A DNA stretch of 64,000 bases from Deltaproteobacteria bacterium (GTDB taxonomy: Bacteria; Myxococcota; Kuafuiibacteriia; Kuafuiibacteriales; Kuafuiibacteriaceae), in assembly GCA_011526105.1 (NCBI GenBank), contig WYAZ01000180.1:1-64000 (forward strand), given 5' to 3'. The translations under genes and the position numbers were made by a program. Numbering within the stretch: the first letter of the stretch is position 1; each line of letters starts with the position of its first letter. This document shows, piece after piece, positions 17,501 to 25,451 of this stretch. Under the pieces are notes generated by a model. It did not search any database. It saw only the letters and a program-made list of their open reading frames with translations, and was not told the DNA's origin.

Positions 17501-18412
17501 GCGGCTTCCGAGGCTGTCGAGCACCGACCACTCGATGGTGAATGGGCCCAAGCTGAGATCGTCGAGTGTGGCTTCGACTCCACCTTCAGTGGCGATCGCG
17601 GTCGTCGAGGACTTGCCGACCGTGGCGCTCGCGGAAGCGAAGACCGCACCCAGGACTTGGTCGTAGGTGGCCATGCCCGGCGAGACGAGGTGACAGGTGT
17701 TGGGTTCGAGCCAGGGCTCCCCAATCCATGACAGCTGGGGGGCGGCCGACGCCCGCGCCGAAAGGCTGACCGGTGCAGAGCGACCGGCGCTGTTCACCGC
17801 CAAGAGCCGGTACTCGTAGATTGCGCCCGGCGTTCGCCCAGCGTCCGTGAAACGGGTGGTGTCGGCGGGGAGCTCCGCAGCAACGACGAAGGTGCTCTCG
17901 CCCTCGACGCGCCGCTCGAGGACGTAGCCGCTCTCTAGGTTGTTGGTGTCCGTCCAAAGGAGGAGGATGTCTCGGTTGTCGGCGACTTCACCGGTGTGGA
18001 AGTCCGCCGCTGGGTGAGGGAAGGTCAAGGTCGCGCCGGAGTCCGCCGGCAGCGACTCACACCACTGATCGTTGACGATGCGGTAGGCCTTGACGCGGTA
18101 GTAGTAGTTTCGGTCGTTCTCGGTGTCTCGATCCGCATATTGGTTCGCGTCCCTGCCCAGGCGAGAGAGCTCCACCCACGCTTCTCCCGTGGAAGCACGA
18201 CGTTCGATGAGTAACCCATCCTCGTTGCTCGCGGTGTCCGAGAAGGTGACGATGACTCCGCGCTCGTCGGCCACCGCGGTGAGCCCCATCGGAGATCCGT
18301 TCGGCGCGCAGGTGGTCTCAATGGGTGTGGCCGGTTCGCGACTCGGGATGTCGTGAAGGAAAGAACGCTCGCAGGCGGCGAGCAGGAGCAGGATCCAGAC
18401 GAGCTTCCTCAC
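14516..18412 (-). CDS. giant RCC1-repeat lipoprotein with fibronectin-III-like N-terminus
   Basis: A 1298-aa surface lipoprotein. MRKLVWILLLLAAC gives a lipobox Cys at 14. Residues 40-225 form two fibronectin type III-like modules (GLTAVADERGVIVTFSD; TDTNNLESGYVLERR). From about 340 to the end there are at least a dozen RCC1 propeller repeats with the C-(W/F)-G-x-N-x-x-GQLG pattern. Each is preceded by an unusually Cys-rich loop of the type CASG-x(n)-C-x-P, which may form disulphides outside the cell. Such RCC1 lipoproteins are expanded in Myxococcota; their ligands are unknown. It is first in a two-gene unit with the PEGA protein. Confidence 0.85.
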   Translation of the reverse strand: MRKLVWILLLLAACERSFLHDIPSREPATPIETTCAPNGSPMGLTAVADERGVIVTFSDTASNEDGLLIERRASTGEAWVELSRLGRDANQYADRDTENDRNYYYRVKAYRIVNDQWCESLPADSGATLTFPHPAADFHTGEVADNRDILLLWTDTNNLESGYVLERRVEGESTFVVAAELPADTTRFTDAGRTPGAIYEYRLLAVNSAGRSAPVSLSARASAAPQLSWIGEPWLEPNTCHLVSPGMATYDQVLGAVFASASATVGKSSTTAIATEGGVEATLDDLSLGPFTIEWSVLDSLGSRGSLVRNLSLDVHSSAQTLAPPRPPRALLGEDHLEGRQAARPGCANCSGRRASISTAQSASCSLGADGTVSCWGYDYNGQLGSGGGGDFEVAFVEPCADATCTGPLRSVQTVAASAEHTCAILSNGEARCWSENGFRGELGNGEFVGGTGTPEPVCLSGRVSDGSCVRRTNFLTTGRQTISLGDEFSCAVVDAGRANAVTCWGSNADGVMGNGSSGSATNQPVALEVCASGSRATGNCVPLGDVLAVDVSTSEEFACVLLENGRVRCWGDNGYDYLGLGANALAFPYKLTTARYDVCETGSVATNNCVPMTDITALSVADYHSCVIGAGGRVRCWGYASGLNMGAAANVVSTAPNPVDLCASGTFSAATRTCSDANGDTGLTGALELGVAPGHGCVIVAPDREVHCWGTNGYGQLGDGTDIERTYPSVVCASGNVDDGSCVPLTGASRLDVRYRRACVDVGGTTYCWGEDLYGQMGHGNADDNEHHNPVPMCASGTRSTCVPLQGVTQLGLGESYSCVVTAPQGGGEQRIHCVGRNFETQLGRGDYSRRLTAGKVCASGSMWTCQPQQNVVAMASGDQHTCIIDEAGALRCFGYNGAGQLGLGVHDFQDDRRRPLPVCASGTFDGTRCADGAADTALTGVVGVAAGMHHTCAVLAGGALRCFGLNNCGQLGNGKAGVCNAPNPAYDGYVASDLENYELTSLPTELCGSGGDTQPCLPLEETVVSVSAGQLHTCALLEDSSALCFGRNDVGQLGSGEPTALHANPVPVCQSASGSGCPRLFGIVQLSLGNLHSCALLADGTARCWGENARGQLGDGTTTTPRINPVRVCRTGFGPTCDPLSNIVSITSGDHFNCALLVTGEVYCWGSNEARAGEGFVGTLGAGTSVTQTSLPLQVCAPTASPTCDPTPNCAGFLNDAVAISAGETHTCAQRADGSMACWGEEFTYGIGIGAISGTTDYCTPVRVCTDGVDTNCPTPLGEQAVATCDLLRVNVVGGE

Positions 18413-18566
18413 AGCGCGACGATGACTCTAGCGGACGGAGCCCGAGGCTCGCCACTCCGCGGGCTCGATCAAAGGTCGGGTGCGCAGTTGCCTCCCGTTC
18501 GAGGCGCGGTCGAAACCCTCGCTTGAAGTCGAGGTACTCCGGTGTGGGAGAGGAAGGTGACACACG

Positions 18567-19091
18567 TCAATCGGCCCCCGGGCTGAAAGCGCCGAGCTCA
18601 ATCCACGCAGGTTCGTGCTTAAGGACCCAGCTTCGGACGGCCTCGATCTCCGCCTTCGTCCGCACCATCACACATCCATCGGTCCATGGGGTCGAGAACG
18701 CGAGATCGATGACCGCACTCGGCATCCAATCGGGCGGTCCGTGGATCCCGATCGCACCGCCCGTGTAGCCCGCGCGCTTCTGCGCGGCTGTTGGATAACG
18801 AACCGGCACGAACCAGGTGAAGCCGCTGACCGAGGCGCGGGGGGATGAGAGTCGATAACGTCCCAGCGGCGTCTTCTTGTCTCCTTGTCGTCGCTTGCCC
18901 ACTCCGCCCTGACCGAGATTGACCGGATACTCCGCCTCCGTCTTGCCGGCTCGGCAGAGGTGGAGTGTTCGTCTCCCCACGTCGACGACCAGCTCGGTCG
19001 CACGCCGAACACACGGGTCTTCGCGCGCCACCACGGGTCTGGTGATCCCCAGGAGTCCGATGGAGAGGAGCACGGCGAGCGACGGACGCAT
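18567..19091 (-). CDS. L,D-transpeptidase (YkuD) family protein
   Basis: A 174-aa exported protein, MRPSLAVLLSIGLLGITRPV with signal cleavage near VAR/ED. The YkuD core is clear: ELVVDVGRRTLHLCRAG, GDKKTPLGRYRLSS, AIGIHGPP, and the catalytic block WTDGCVMV with nucleophile Cys. The family cross-links peptidoglycan stems 3-3 or attaches proteins, or in some members acts as an endopeptidase. The ATG at 19091 is chosen over an upstream start because it begins the signal peptide. A paralogue lies at 59041. Confidence 0.85.
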   Translation of the reverse strand: MRPSLAVLLSIGLLGITRPVVAREDPCVRRATELVVDVGRRTLHLCRAGKTEAEYPVNLGQGGVGKRRQGDKKTPLGRYRLSSPRASVSGFTWFVPVRYPTAAQKRAGYTGGAIGIHGPPDWMPSAVIDLAFSTPWTDGCVMVRTKAEIEAVRSWVLKHEPAWIELGAFSPGAD

Positions 19092-19144
19092 CCTTCGGAC
19101 CGCAACGCGTTCGAGGTGCGGCCGATTCCCTAGATCCACCGATC

Positions 19145-19612
19145 CTAACGGACGGTGATCGCGCCGCCGAGCTCGACCTCGATCGGGGCGGGCTCGCCGC
19201 TGACCACCGTCGCGGCCCGGATGCGCGCGCTGGCTTCCGCGCTCGAGCTTCCGCCGCTGGGGATAACCTTGAAGCGGGCTACGACTCCATCTTTGGGAAG
19301 AAGCAGGCCTCGCTTGTCTCCGACGAAGAGCATGGTGTGGTTGGTGCCAAGGCTCGCGCTCCTGACCGTGTCGGTGCCCAGGCCGGGCGCGCTTCGTGTG
19401 TCTTCCACCAGCATCGTGGCCTCGCTCTCGATCTCGATCTCCGCCTGAATGGCGCGGGGATTCTGGGTGGCCCCGGAGATCTCCAGATCCACGAAGCCAT
19501 CCGTGTGACGAACGAGGCGGAGCTGGGCTCGACCGGGCTCCGGCGTGTCATCGGCGCACGCACCGAAGCCGAGGACCATCGAGAGCATGAGTGCGGCCGT
19601 TCGTGCGTTCAT
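19145..19612 (-). CDS. small cohesin-like lipoprotein
   Basis: A 155-aa lipoprotein, MNARTAALMLSMVLGFGAC (lipobox Cys 19). The mature part is an all-beta sandwich pattern: RAQLRLVRHTDGFVDLEISG, AIQAEIEIESEATML, LFVGDKRG, DGVVARFKVIPSG, and a final PIEVELGGAITV. This order of strands and the closing G-x-I-T-V resemble type I cohesin-like domains. Its ATG overlaps the stop of the amylase gene (ATGA), and that amylase ends in a dockerin-like calcium loop. A cohesin-dockerin partnership is an inference from this pairing; the protein could be an unrelated beta-sandwich. Confidence 0.65.
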   Translation of the reverse strand: MNARTAALMLSMVLGFGACADDTPEPGRAQLRLVRHTDGFVDLEISGATQNPRAIQAEIEIESEATMLVEDTRSAPGLGTDTVRSASLGTNHTMLFVGDKRGLLLPKDGVVARFKVIPSGGSSSAEASARIRAATVVSGEPAPIEVELGGAITVR

Positions 19613-22305
19613 GGTCGGTCTCCCTCGTTCGCGCGCAACACGAAGTCGGAGACGTCGATGACCCCGTCCGCGTTCTGATCGAGCGCGGCTTCGAAGCGCT
19701 GCGCGAGGATGAGTTCCACGATGCGATCGAGCTCGGCCCGGGTGGCCGCGCTCAGAATCGCACAGCCGGTGCTGTCCACTCGCAGCCCCGAAGGCGTCTC
19801 TGGACAGTCGTCGCAAGGATCAACCACCCCGTCCTCGTCGAAGTCGCGTTGGCTCGGGTCTTCCGCGAAACGGCACTCTTTGGTGCCCGCGTCCGCTCCG
19901 AGGTCGACCGGTGTCGAAGCGTCACCGGCGGAGCTCGCGTCGTTGAGCTCGGCGTCCGCCGCGGTTCCCGCGTCCATCGGCGGCGCGGGGTCAGCGATCT
20001 CGAGGTACGCTTTGGCCTCGGTGAAGAACGGAGGCGCTCCGGCCGCGCCCTGGACCGGCACTCGGACGTGGACGAGGTGGAGGCCGGGCGCAAACGAGGC
20101 CGCGTCGAGAGGCAGCTCGTAGATCCGATCGGTGTTGGCACGCAGGCTCGCGGACACGTAACCGTCGAAGAGCTTCTCGGGCGTTCCGGCCGAGGGCGAG
20201 AGTCCACCGAGCGTGGACCCGGGCTGATCGACGTAGACATAGGCTGCATCTGCGCTGGCGTCGGTCACGATCTCGAGCGTGAAGCCGCCCGTCGCGAGCG
20301 CAGCGCGCACGACGGAGGGCGGCACCACGGTTCCACCCGGGGTCCGGCGCTCTCCCACCGTCTCGGTGTCTCGAGTCGGAAGTGCTTGCCCGTTCGCAGT
20401 GATCGAAATCGCGACCGGCGGGGTGGCGGGCGCGTACACGACGTATCCGTGGTCGGGGCCGGCCGGAACCTGCAGGTACACCAGGCCATACTGGGCCGGC
20501 AGCGGAAAGTCCGAGGACCGGTCGTACTCCGCGAGCGCAAAATCGCGAACTCCGGTCGGCACCGCACTCGGGTCCAGCACCGTGACCTCGCCGAGCGCGC
20601 CGTGACCGGTGAGCTCGCGGAGCACGGTGCCCGGGGCAAACTCGGTGACGACCAAGGAGAACTCGTCGAACTCTCCGAATCGAACGTCGCTGGAGGTGCG
20701 ATCGGTGATTGCGGTGAGCATGACCGCGCCGCCGCCACCGCTCGGGGTTGGCACCACGCGTTCGTACACGTAGGCGTCGTTGCCCACCCATCGATTGAAC
20801 ATGCCACCCCGCGCGAAGCGACGACGCAGGTCGATGAGGTCGAGCACTACGTTCGAGGAGAGCTCACCGAGCGCATCCACGCGCCCGGGCTGCACGAAGG
20901 TGCGCGGGCTGTAGTTGTTGCCGTCGTAGAAGACCACGCTGTGACCCACCCTGGACATGATGAAGGCGTAGGCGGTGTTGGGCTGTGCGCCGGGCGCGCC
21001 GGTGTCGTGACTTTGGACGAAGCTCACCCCCGCGGTGCGGCCGAGCCCACCGAACTCGGTGTACGCGCCGCTCATCCCGCCCTGGGGGAAGGAGAGTTGG
21101 CCCAAGTCGGCGTCGCCCCACTGCGAAAAGATTCCGCCCAGGCCCATCTTGAAGAGCAGCGGGAAGTCGAGGAGGTACATGCCGGTCTGGCGGTAGCTCA
21201 GCAGTGAGCCGGTATCGCCGGTGAAGGCCTCGCCGAAGAGCAGCGCGTCGCCGGCGCCGTCGTCGTCGTCGTCGTCGTTGAAGCTTCGGCGCGTGTCGTA
21301 GTTTCGCTGAAACGCCCCGTTGAAATCGATGGGGTCGTTCGCGAAGTCCGAGCCAAAGAACGAAGTACCGACGTGTTTGATCGCGTCGAGCCTCAAGCCA
21401 TCCGCGTCGGTGACATCACCCACCCAGCGGACCCAACGCATCATGTACTCGCGGATGTCCTCTTCGACGATGCGGCCGTTCGGGTAGGTGTCCGGGCGAT
21501 CGGGGTTGCGGATGAAGCGAGGCAACGGCTTCTGGGCCACGGGGTTTAGACCGTCCTCGGCGGTGGGGGCTCCATTCGAGACAAACTGCTCGATCGCGAA
21601 GTCGATGAGTCCGAGCAGCGAGAGGAAGACCTCTTCGTTGTAGCCGGCGTTGTTGAAGTCGATGCGGGGGGCGCGGGCCCAATGTGTGAAGCCTGCGACC
21701 TCGTCGCCGCTCATGATCGGGGTGGTGGCCACGAAGCTCTCACCCTCGCCCGGGTCGGGGCCGAGCGTGTAGACGTTGCTGCCGAACATCGGCGGGTTCT
21801 GGACCTCCCAGTTGCCGTTGCCCGCGTTGCGGGCCGGGAGCACGTGGTAGTCGAGTGGCCGCGTGCCGGGGAACTCGTCGATACCGGCTGGCGGCAAGGT
21901 GACGCCGGCGTTTTCGATCTTTGCCGGGTTCGCGTTGTGGTTCATCACGATGTCGAAGTAGACGCGGATGCCAAAGCGGTGCGCCTCGTCGACCATGCGG
22001 CGGACTTCTTCGCGCGTGCCGTACTTGGTGCGCACCGTGCCTCGCTGGTCGTACTCGCCGAGATCGAAGCGATCGAAGACCGAGAATCCGACGTCGGCCA
22101 CACCCTCGGCGCCTTTGGTCGGTGGAGGAAGCCAGAGCGCGGTGTAGCCGGCCTTGGCGATCTCCGGGATACGCCGCGTGATCTCCGCCCAGTCCGTCTC
22201 GAAGTACTGAAGAATGATCTGCGGCTCGGGCTGAGCGCTGGCCGGAGTGCTGAGGCCGCTCGAAAAGAGCGCGAGGCCGAGGGCGAGCGATGCGCGAGGT
22301 CTCAT
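19609..22305 (-). CDS. secreted GH13 alpha-amylase with C-terminal dockerin-like loop
   Basis: An 898-aa enzyme with signal peptide (cleavage near ASA/QP). The catalytic barrel covers about 25-500: FDIVMNHN (conserved region I), DGLRLDAIKHV with nucleophile Asp about 306, LFGEAF with acid/base Glu about 358, and FVQSHDT with transition-state Asp about 433. All three GH13 catalytic residues are present, so starch or malto-oligosaccharide hydrolysis is expected. Downstream come a beta-sandwich (about 500-600), a further beta domain, and an Asp/Ala-rich linker with CDDCPETPSGLRVD. The last 40 residues contain DQNADGVIDVSDFVL, a single DxNxDGxxxxxD calcium loop of dockerin type. The gene is coupled to the cohesin-like lipoprotein downstream. 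Confidence 0.9.
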   Translation of the reverse strand: MRPRASLALGLALFSSGLSTPASAQPEPQIILQYFETDWAEITRRIPEIAKAGYTALWLPPPTKGAEGVADVGFSVFDRFDLGEYDQRGTVRTKYGTREEVRRMVDEAHRFGIRVYFDIVMNHNANPAKIENAGVTLPPAGIDEFPGTRPLDYHVLPARNAGNGNWEVQNPPMFGSNVYTLGPDPGEGESFVATTPIMSGDEVAGFTHWARAPRIDFNNAGYNEEVFLSLLGLIDFAIEQFVSNGAPTAEDGLNPVAQKPLPRFIRNPDRPDTYPNGRIVEEDIREYMMRWVRWVGDVTDADGLRLDAIKHVGTSFFGSDFANDPIDFNGAFQRNYDTRRSFNDDDDDDGAGDALLFGEAFTGDTGSLLSYRQTGMYLLDFPLLFKMGLGGIFSQWGDADLGQLSFPQGGMSGAYTEFGGLGRTAGVSFVQSHDTGAPGAQPNTAYAFIMSRVGHSVVFYDGNNYSPRTFVQPGRVDALGELSSNVVLDLIDLRRRFARGGMFNRWVGNDAYVYERVVPTPSGGGGAVMLTAITDRTSSDVRFGEFDEFSLVVTEFAPGTVLRELTGHGALGEVTVLDPSAVPTGVRDFALAEYDRSSDFPLPAQYGLVYLQVPAGPDHGYVVYAPATPPVAISITANGQALPTRDTETVGERRTPGGTVVPPSVVRAALATGGFTLEIVTDASADAAYVYVDQPGSTLGGLSPSAGTPEKLFDGYVSASLRANTDRIYELPLDAASFAPGLHLVHVRVPVQGAAGAPPFFTEAKAYLEIADPAPPMDAGTAADAELNDASSAGDASTPVDLGADAGTKECRFAEDPSQRDFDEDGVVDPCDDCPETPSGLRVDSTGCAILSAATRAELDRIVELILAQRFEAALDQNADGVIDVSDFVLRANEGDRP

Positions 22306-22317
22306 GCTCGTCGTCCC

Positions 22318-22548
22318 TCAGCCAGCCGGCGGGCGCGTCTCGAGCTTCAGCGCGTGGATGGGGCCCTTCATCAGATCACCAAGCGCGGCGTAGACCATGC
22401 GGTGCTGCTGAACCACGGACTTGCCCGCGAACTCGGGGGACTCCACGACCGCGGCGAAGTGATCACCGGTGCCGGTCATGTCGGTCACCTTCGCGTGGGC
22501 TCCGGGTAGGCCGGCATGAATGGCGGCTTCGACCTCGTCTGACTTCAT
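22318..22548 (-). CDS. BolA family protein
   Basis: A 76-aa protein with the BolA/IbaG fold: DEVEAAIHAGLPGAHAKVTD, TGDHFAAVVESPEFAGKS, then VQQHRMVYAALGDLM with the conserved His/Arg and a C-terminal IHALKLETRP. The conserved Cys of BolA is replaced by His in the loop (GDHF), which is common in the IbaG/YrbA branch. Such proteins pair with monothiol glutaredoxins in iron-sulphur trafficking. It lies 12 bp after the amylase start region in the same direction, which may be coincidence. Confidence 0.85.
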   Translation of the reverse strand: MKSDEVEAAIHAGLPGAHAKVTDMTGTGDHFAAVVESPEFAGKSVVQQHRMVYAALGDLMKGPIHALKLETRPPAG

Positions 22549-22641
22549 ATCGAGACCCCTACCGAGGGCCCCTCGGCTTGTCGACGGAATTTGCCCAAAC
22601 GGGCCGAAGACAGCGGCCAGCGGCCCTGGTACAGGCAGAAC

Positions 22642-23157
22642 GTGGGTCGACGCCGGAACCCAGGCACCACCCGCCGTGTCACGCTCCTCTCTGCCGCGCT
22701 CCTCGGCTTCGCCTGTGGGCCCTCCGAGCTGGCCCTCGGTCTGCCCGAAGCCGCGGGCATGAAGTCGGCGCTCCTCGGGATCGGGACCTCGGGCTCGGGG
22801 TTCAGCTTCGAGGAACTCTACGCGCTGGATCCGTTGTCCCAAGACGGCCTGTCCAAGGTGAGGCCCCTCGAAGCCGGCCCCGAGGCGCCGCCGATCAGGC
22901 TGGAGCTCCTCTTCTTCTCTTGCGACCTCGGCGCGCTGGGGCTCGACGTGGGTCCGGTCGCGATCTCGCCGGAGCTCGGGATCGAGCCGCCACCCACGAG
23001 CTGTCTCTTCGAGGTCGAGCTCAAAGCTGAGCTGGATGCGGTGCGCTGGAGCGCAGCGAGCATGCCATCCGCCGCGGTGCGCAGCCTGCGTTATGCGTCG
23101 CGCGAGCCTACGTGCCCGCGCGATGCAAACGCGCATCGTTGTCCGGACACGCTCTAG
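22642..23157 (+). CDS. hypothetical lipoprotein, possibly C-terminally truncated
   Basis: About 171 aa from the GTG at 22642. Arg-rich start, then LLSAALLGFAC lipobox. The middle (RLELLFFSCDLGALGLDVGP) looks like a folded beta domain. From about residue 145 the sequence turns into an Arg/Ser/Cys-rich tail, and the frame ends by overlapping the convergent SDR gene by 4 bp. The change in composition suggests the original C-terminus was lost. TTG at 22591 is an alternative start. No family recognised. Confidence 0.5.
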   Translation: MGRRRNPGTTRRVTLLSAALLGFACGPSELALGLPEAAGMKSALLGIGTSGSGFSFEELYALDPLSQDGLSKVRPLEAGPEAPPIRLELLFFSCDLGALGLDVGPVAISPELGIEPPPTSCLFEVELKAELDAVRWSAASMPSAAVRSLRYASREPTCPRDANAHRCPDTL

Positions 23158-24017
23158 CCGTTGCGCAAGGCACCTTCCATCTCGAGACTCGCCTTTACGC
23201 CTTCGCGGTACGTTGGATACTCGAGCGCGCCGATGAGCGCAGCGCGCACCTTGGACCGGCATCGATGCCCGCCGAGGCGCATCTCCTGGGCTGTCGCTGA
23301 CATGACGCGTTTGGCTTCCTCGAGCGTGACCGGCGTCGGCGCTTCGCGTCCCAGAAGTTCGCACGTGTAGCGCGCTACATCGATCGTGGGCGCAGGCTCG
23401 TCGTCGCAAGCGAGCGCAAGCGCAGGCGCCTCGGGTCTCAGCATCGCCTCGAGCAGGCGAGCCAGGTCTTCGACGTGGATGCGGCTGGTGGAAGGCGCGC
23501 CTTCGACCAAAACTAAAGCCTCGCGATGTATCGCCGACCGCAGCGTGCGCCCCGGGCCATAGATGCCAGCGATGCGCACGACCTTGAGCGGGAGTCCGGC
23601 CTCCCGAAGCGCGATCTCGGTCGCAAGACGTCTTGCACCCCGGGCGTGCGGCTCGTTCGGTGGGGTGTCTTCGTCCACCCAAGCGTCGCCGTGGTCGCCG
23701 TAGACTCCGGTGGTGCTCCCGTACACGAACACCTTCAGCGAAGGGCCCGCCGCCTCCGCGAAGCGCGCCGCAAGCTCGGTCGCGTTCGGTTCGGCATCGG
23801 GCGGGGCGAGTTGTACGATGGCCTCGGCGTCTTTCAGACCCGCCGCGAGTGAGCCCGGGCGTTCGGTGTGCAAAAGAAAGGGCTCGACGCCGAGCGCGGC
23901 GAGCTGCGAGAGATGGGTCTCGCTCGTGGTGGTGGCGCGAACCGGGTTACCGCGCTCGACCAAACGGCGAGCAAGCACACGACCGGTGTATCCGCAGCCT
24001 AGGATCGCGACCTTCAT
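23154..24017 (-). CDS. NAD(P)-binding SDR/epimerase-like protein
   Basis: A 287-aa extended SDR-type protein. MKVAILGCGYTGRVLARRL is the Rossmann glycine motif. VFVYGSTTGVYGD supplies the Ser/Thr, and the usual YxxxK is degenerate (GARRLATE), so catalysis may be lost or altered. IAGIYGPGR follows, as in YeeZ/atypical SDRs. The ATG at 24017 starts exactly at the Rossmann strand; an upstream in-frame ATG at 24056 adds 13 residues of no known value. YeeZ-like members are poorly characterised sugar-nucleotide or quinone-interacting proteins. Confidence 0.8.
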   Translation of the reverse strand: MKVAILGCGYTGRVLARRLVERGNPVRATTTSETHLSQLAALGVEPFLLHTERPGSLAAGLKDAEAIVQLAPPDAEPNATELAARFAEAAGPSLKVFVYGSTTGVYGDHGDAWVDEDTPPNEPHARGARRLATEIALREAGLPLKVVRIAGIYGPGRTLRSAIHREALVLVEGAPSTSRIHVEDLARLLEAMLRPEAPALALACDDEPAPTIDVARYTCELLGREAPTPVTLEEAKRVMSATAQEMRLGGHRCRSKVRAALIGALEYPTYREGVKASLEMEGALRNG

Positions 24018-24089
24018 CGTCTGTGTACATACTTCGGATGGATCGAAGCGTGCCATAGGCCAAAGCGCGGGGCGTCCCGAGATTTCAAC

Positions 24090-25451
24090 TCACCTGCGCG
24101 CTTGGCCCTTACCCGCCTGTGCCTTCAGCCGAGTGTATGCGACCGCACCCACCAGCGCTCCGGACGCGGCGAGGATGCCCTCAGTGATGTCGAAGGTCCG
24201 GCCCTCGACCGGGATCTGCAATATCTCCAGGGCCTCCGCGAGCAGCAGTGCGAACCCAAAGGAGGCGAGGGTAGACCGCCCCAGCGACGCGAGCGCGAAA
24301 CCCAAGACCAGGTACGCGCTCGCAGCCTCGACCACGTTCATCATCGTCAGCGGGTTGATGCGCATGAAGAAGTGCAGAAACGGGAGTTGATGGCTCCACA
24401 CCACACGATCAAGGCCGGCCGCAAACGAGCTGAAGCGAAAGGGCGCGAGCGCACGCAGCACCGGGAGCGCGACCGAGTACGCGAGCACGAGCGGCGGCAC
24501 CGCGCGGGACAAGGCGCCCACCGAGGGGGCGGGGCCGGGGGCAAGACCGAAGCGTGTGCTGAAAGCTGCGGACGTGGTCCCGATTGCGACGCCGAGCAGG
24601 TTCATCAGCAGCTCACGCCCGCCCGGGCGATGATGCACGAGCGGCACCTGACCCAGCTCGAGCCCGATGGCGAAACACGCCGCACCCGCGCCGACCAATG
24701 CCGCCTCCAGCAGGCCAGCCGGCACGACGCTGGGCCACCAGCCGCGCGAACGGAGCCAGCCAGGCACCTCCCTGACCGCGATGAACGCGAAGGCGCCGAA
24801 CAAGAGGGCCTCGGTGAAGAGGGCGCCGATGGGACGGTCACCCCAAGGATCGACGATCACCACCTTGAGCTGACCGCGCAGGATGCCCACGTCGAGCGAA
24901 GGAATGAACGGCGCCCACAACGCGAGCACGATCTGCACGAACAAGAACGCGAGCACGATGAGCCCAGGATTTCCGCGTACCGCCTCTCGCAGCACGCGTT
25001 TGACGAGCACCTCGTAGCGGTCGTGATAGAGCCACGCGAGCACTGCGCCCAAGGCCGCACCCGCGAAGTTCGTCGCGAGGTCGCTGGCCGAGGTGCGCCG
25101 CATCTCGCTCATGGTCTGCAGGGCCTCGACGAAGCCCGAGAGCGCGAGCCCGTAGAGGCCTGCGCGGAGGATGGACGTCACCGCCTTGCCCTCGAACGCG
25201 GTGGGCGAAGAGATGAGGAGCAGAAATCCAAACGGGATGAACAGAAGGATGTTCTGGATCAGGTCCGGGATGGAGTGGAGGCGCCCGCGCTCCACGTCCC
25301 ACAGCGGGATGAAGTCGGCGTCAAAGAGCGTGGGGGCGCGGTCGAACTGAAACGGGACGGTGGTGGCGTAGATGATGAACAGCGTCATCAGGATGAACAA
25401 GGTGCGGGTCCTGAAGAGCGCGGCGAAGATGCGGTCGGCGTTCATGTTCAT
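24090..25451 (-). CDS. VanZ-family integral membrane protein
   Basis: A 453-aa protein with about ten transmembrane segments. The N-terminal module has the VanZ signature: a hydrophobic first helix, TVPFQF, DLIQNILLFIPFGFLL, and EALQTMSEMRRTSASDLATNFAGA. A second VanZ-like module (LELGQVPLVHHRPGGRELLMNLLGVAIGT; LAEALEILQIPVEGRTFDI) occupies the C-terminal half, so this is a tandem duplication. The ATG at 25451 overlaps the UbiA stop (ATGA). VanZ gives low-level teicoplanin resistance in enterococci, but most chromosomal members are of unknown function. Linkage to UbiA suggests a lipid or envelope role. Confidence 0.8.
   Translation of the reverse strand: MNMNADRIFAALFRTRTLFILMTLFIIYATTVPFQFDRAPTLFDADFIPLWDVERGRLHSIPDLIQNILLFIPFGFLLLISSPTAFEGKAVTSILRAGLYGLALSGFVEALQTMSEMRRTSASDLATNFAGAALGAVLAWLYHDRYEVLVKRVLREAVRGNPGLIVLAFLFVQIVLALWAPFIPSLDVGILRGQLKVVIVDPWGDRPIGALFTEALLFGAFAFIAVREVPGWLRSRGWWPSVVPAGLLEAALVGAGAACFAIGLELGQVPLVHHRPGGRELLMNLLGVAIGTTSAAFSTRFGLAPGPAPSVGALSRAVPPLVLAYSVALPVLRALAPFRFSSFAAGLDRVVWSHQLPFLHFFMRINPLTMMNVVEAASAYLVLGFALASLGRSTLASFGFALLLAEALEILQIPVEGRTFDITEGILAASGALVGAVAYTRLKAQAGKGQARR

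Noticed and set aside
21262-21285. Run of GTC/GAC triplets in the amylase gene
   Set aside because: Encodes an Asp-rich loop (DDDDDDG-type) of the GH13 protein, in frame; not an independent repeat element.
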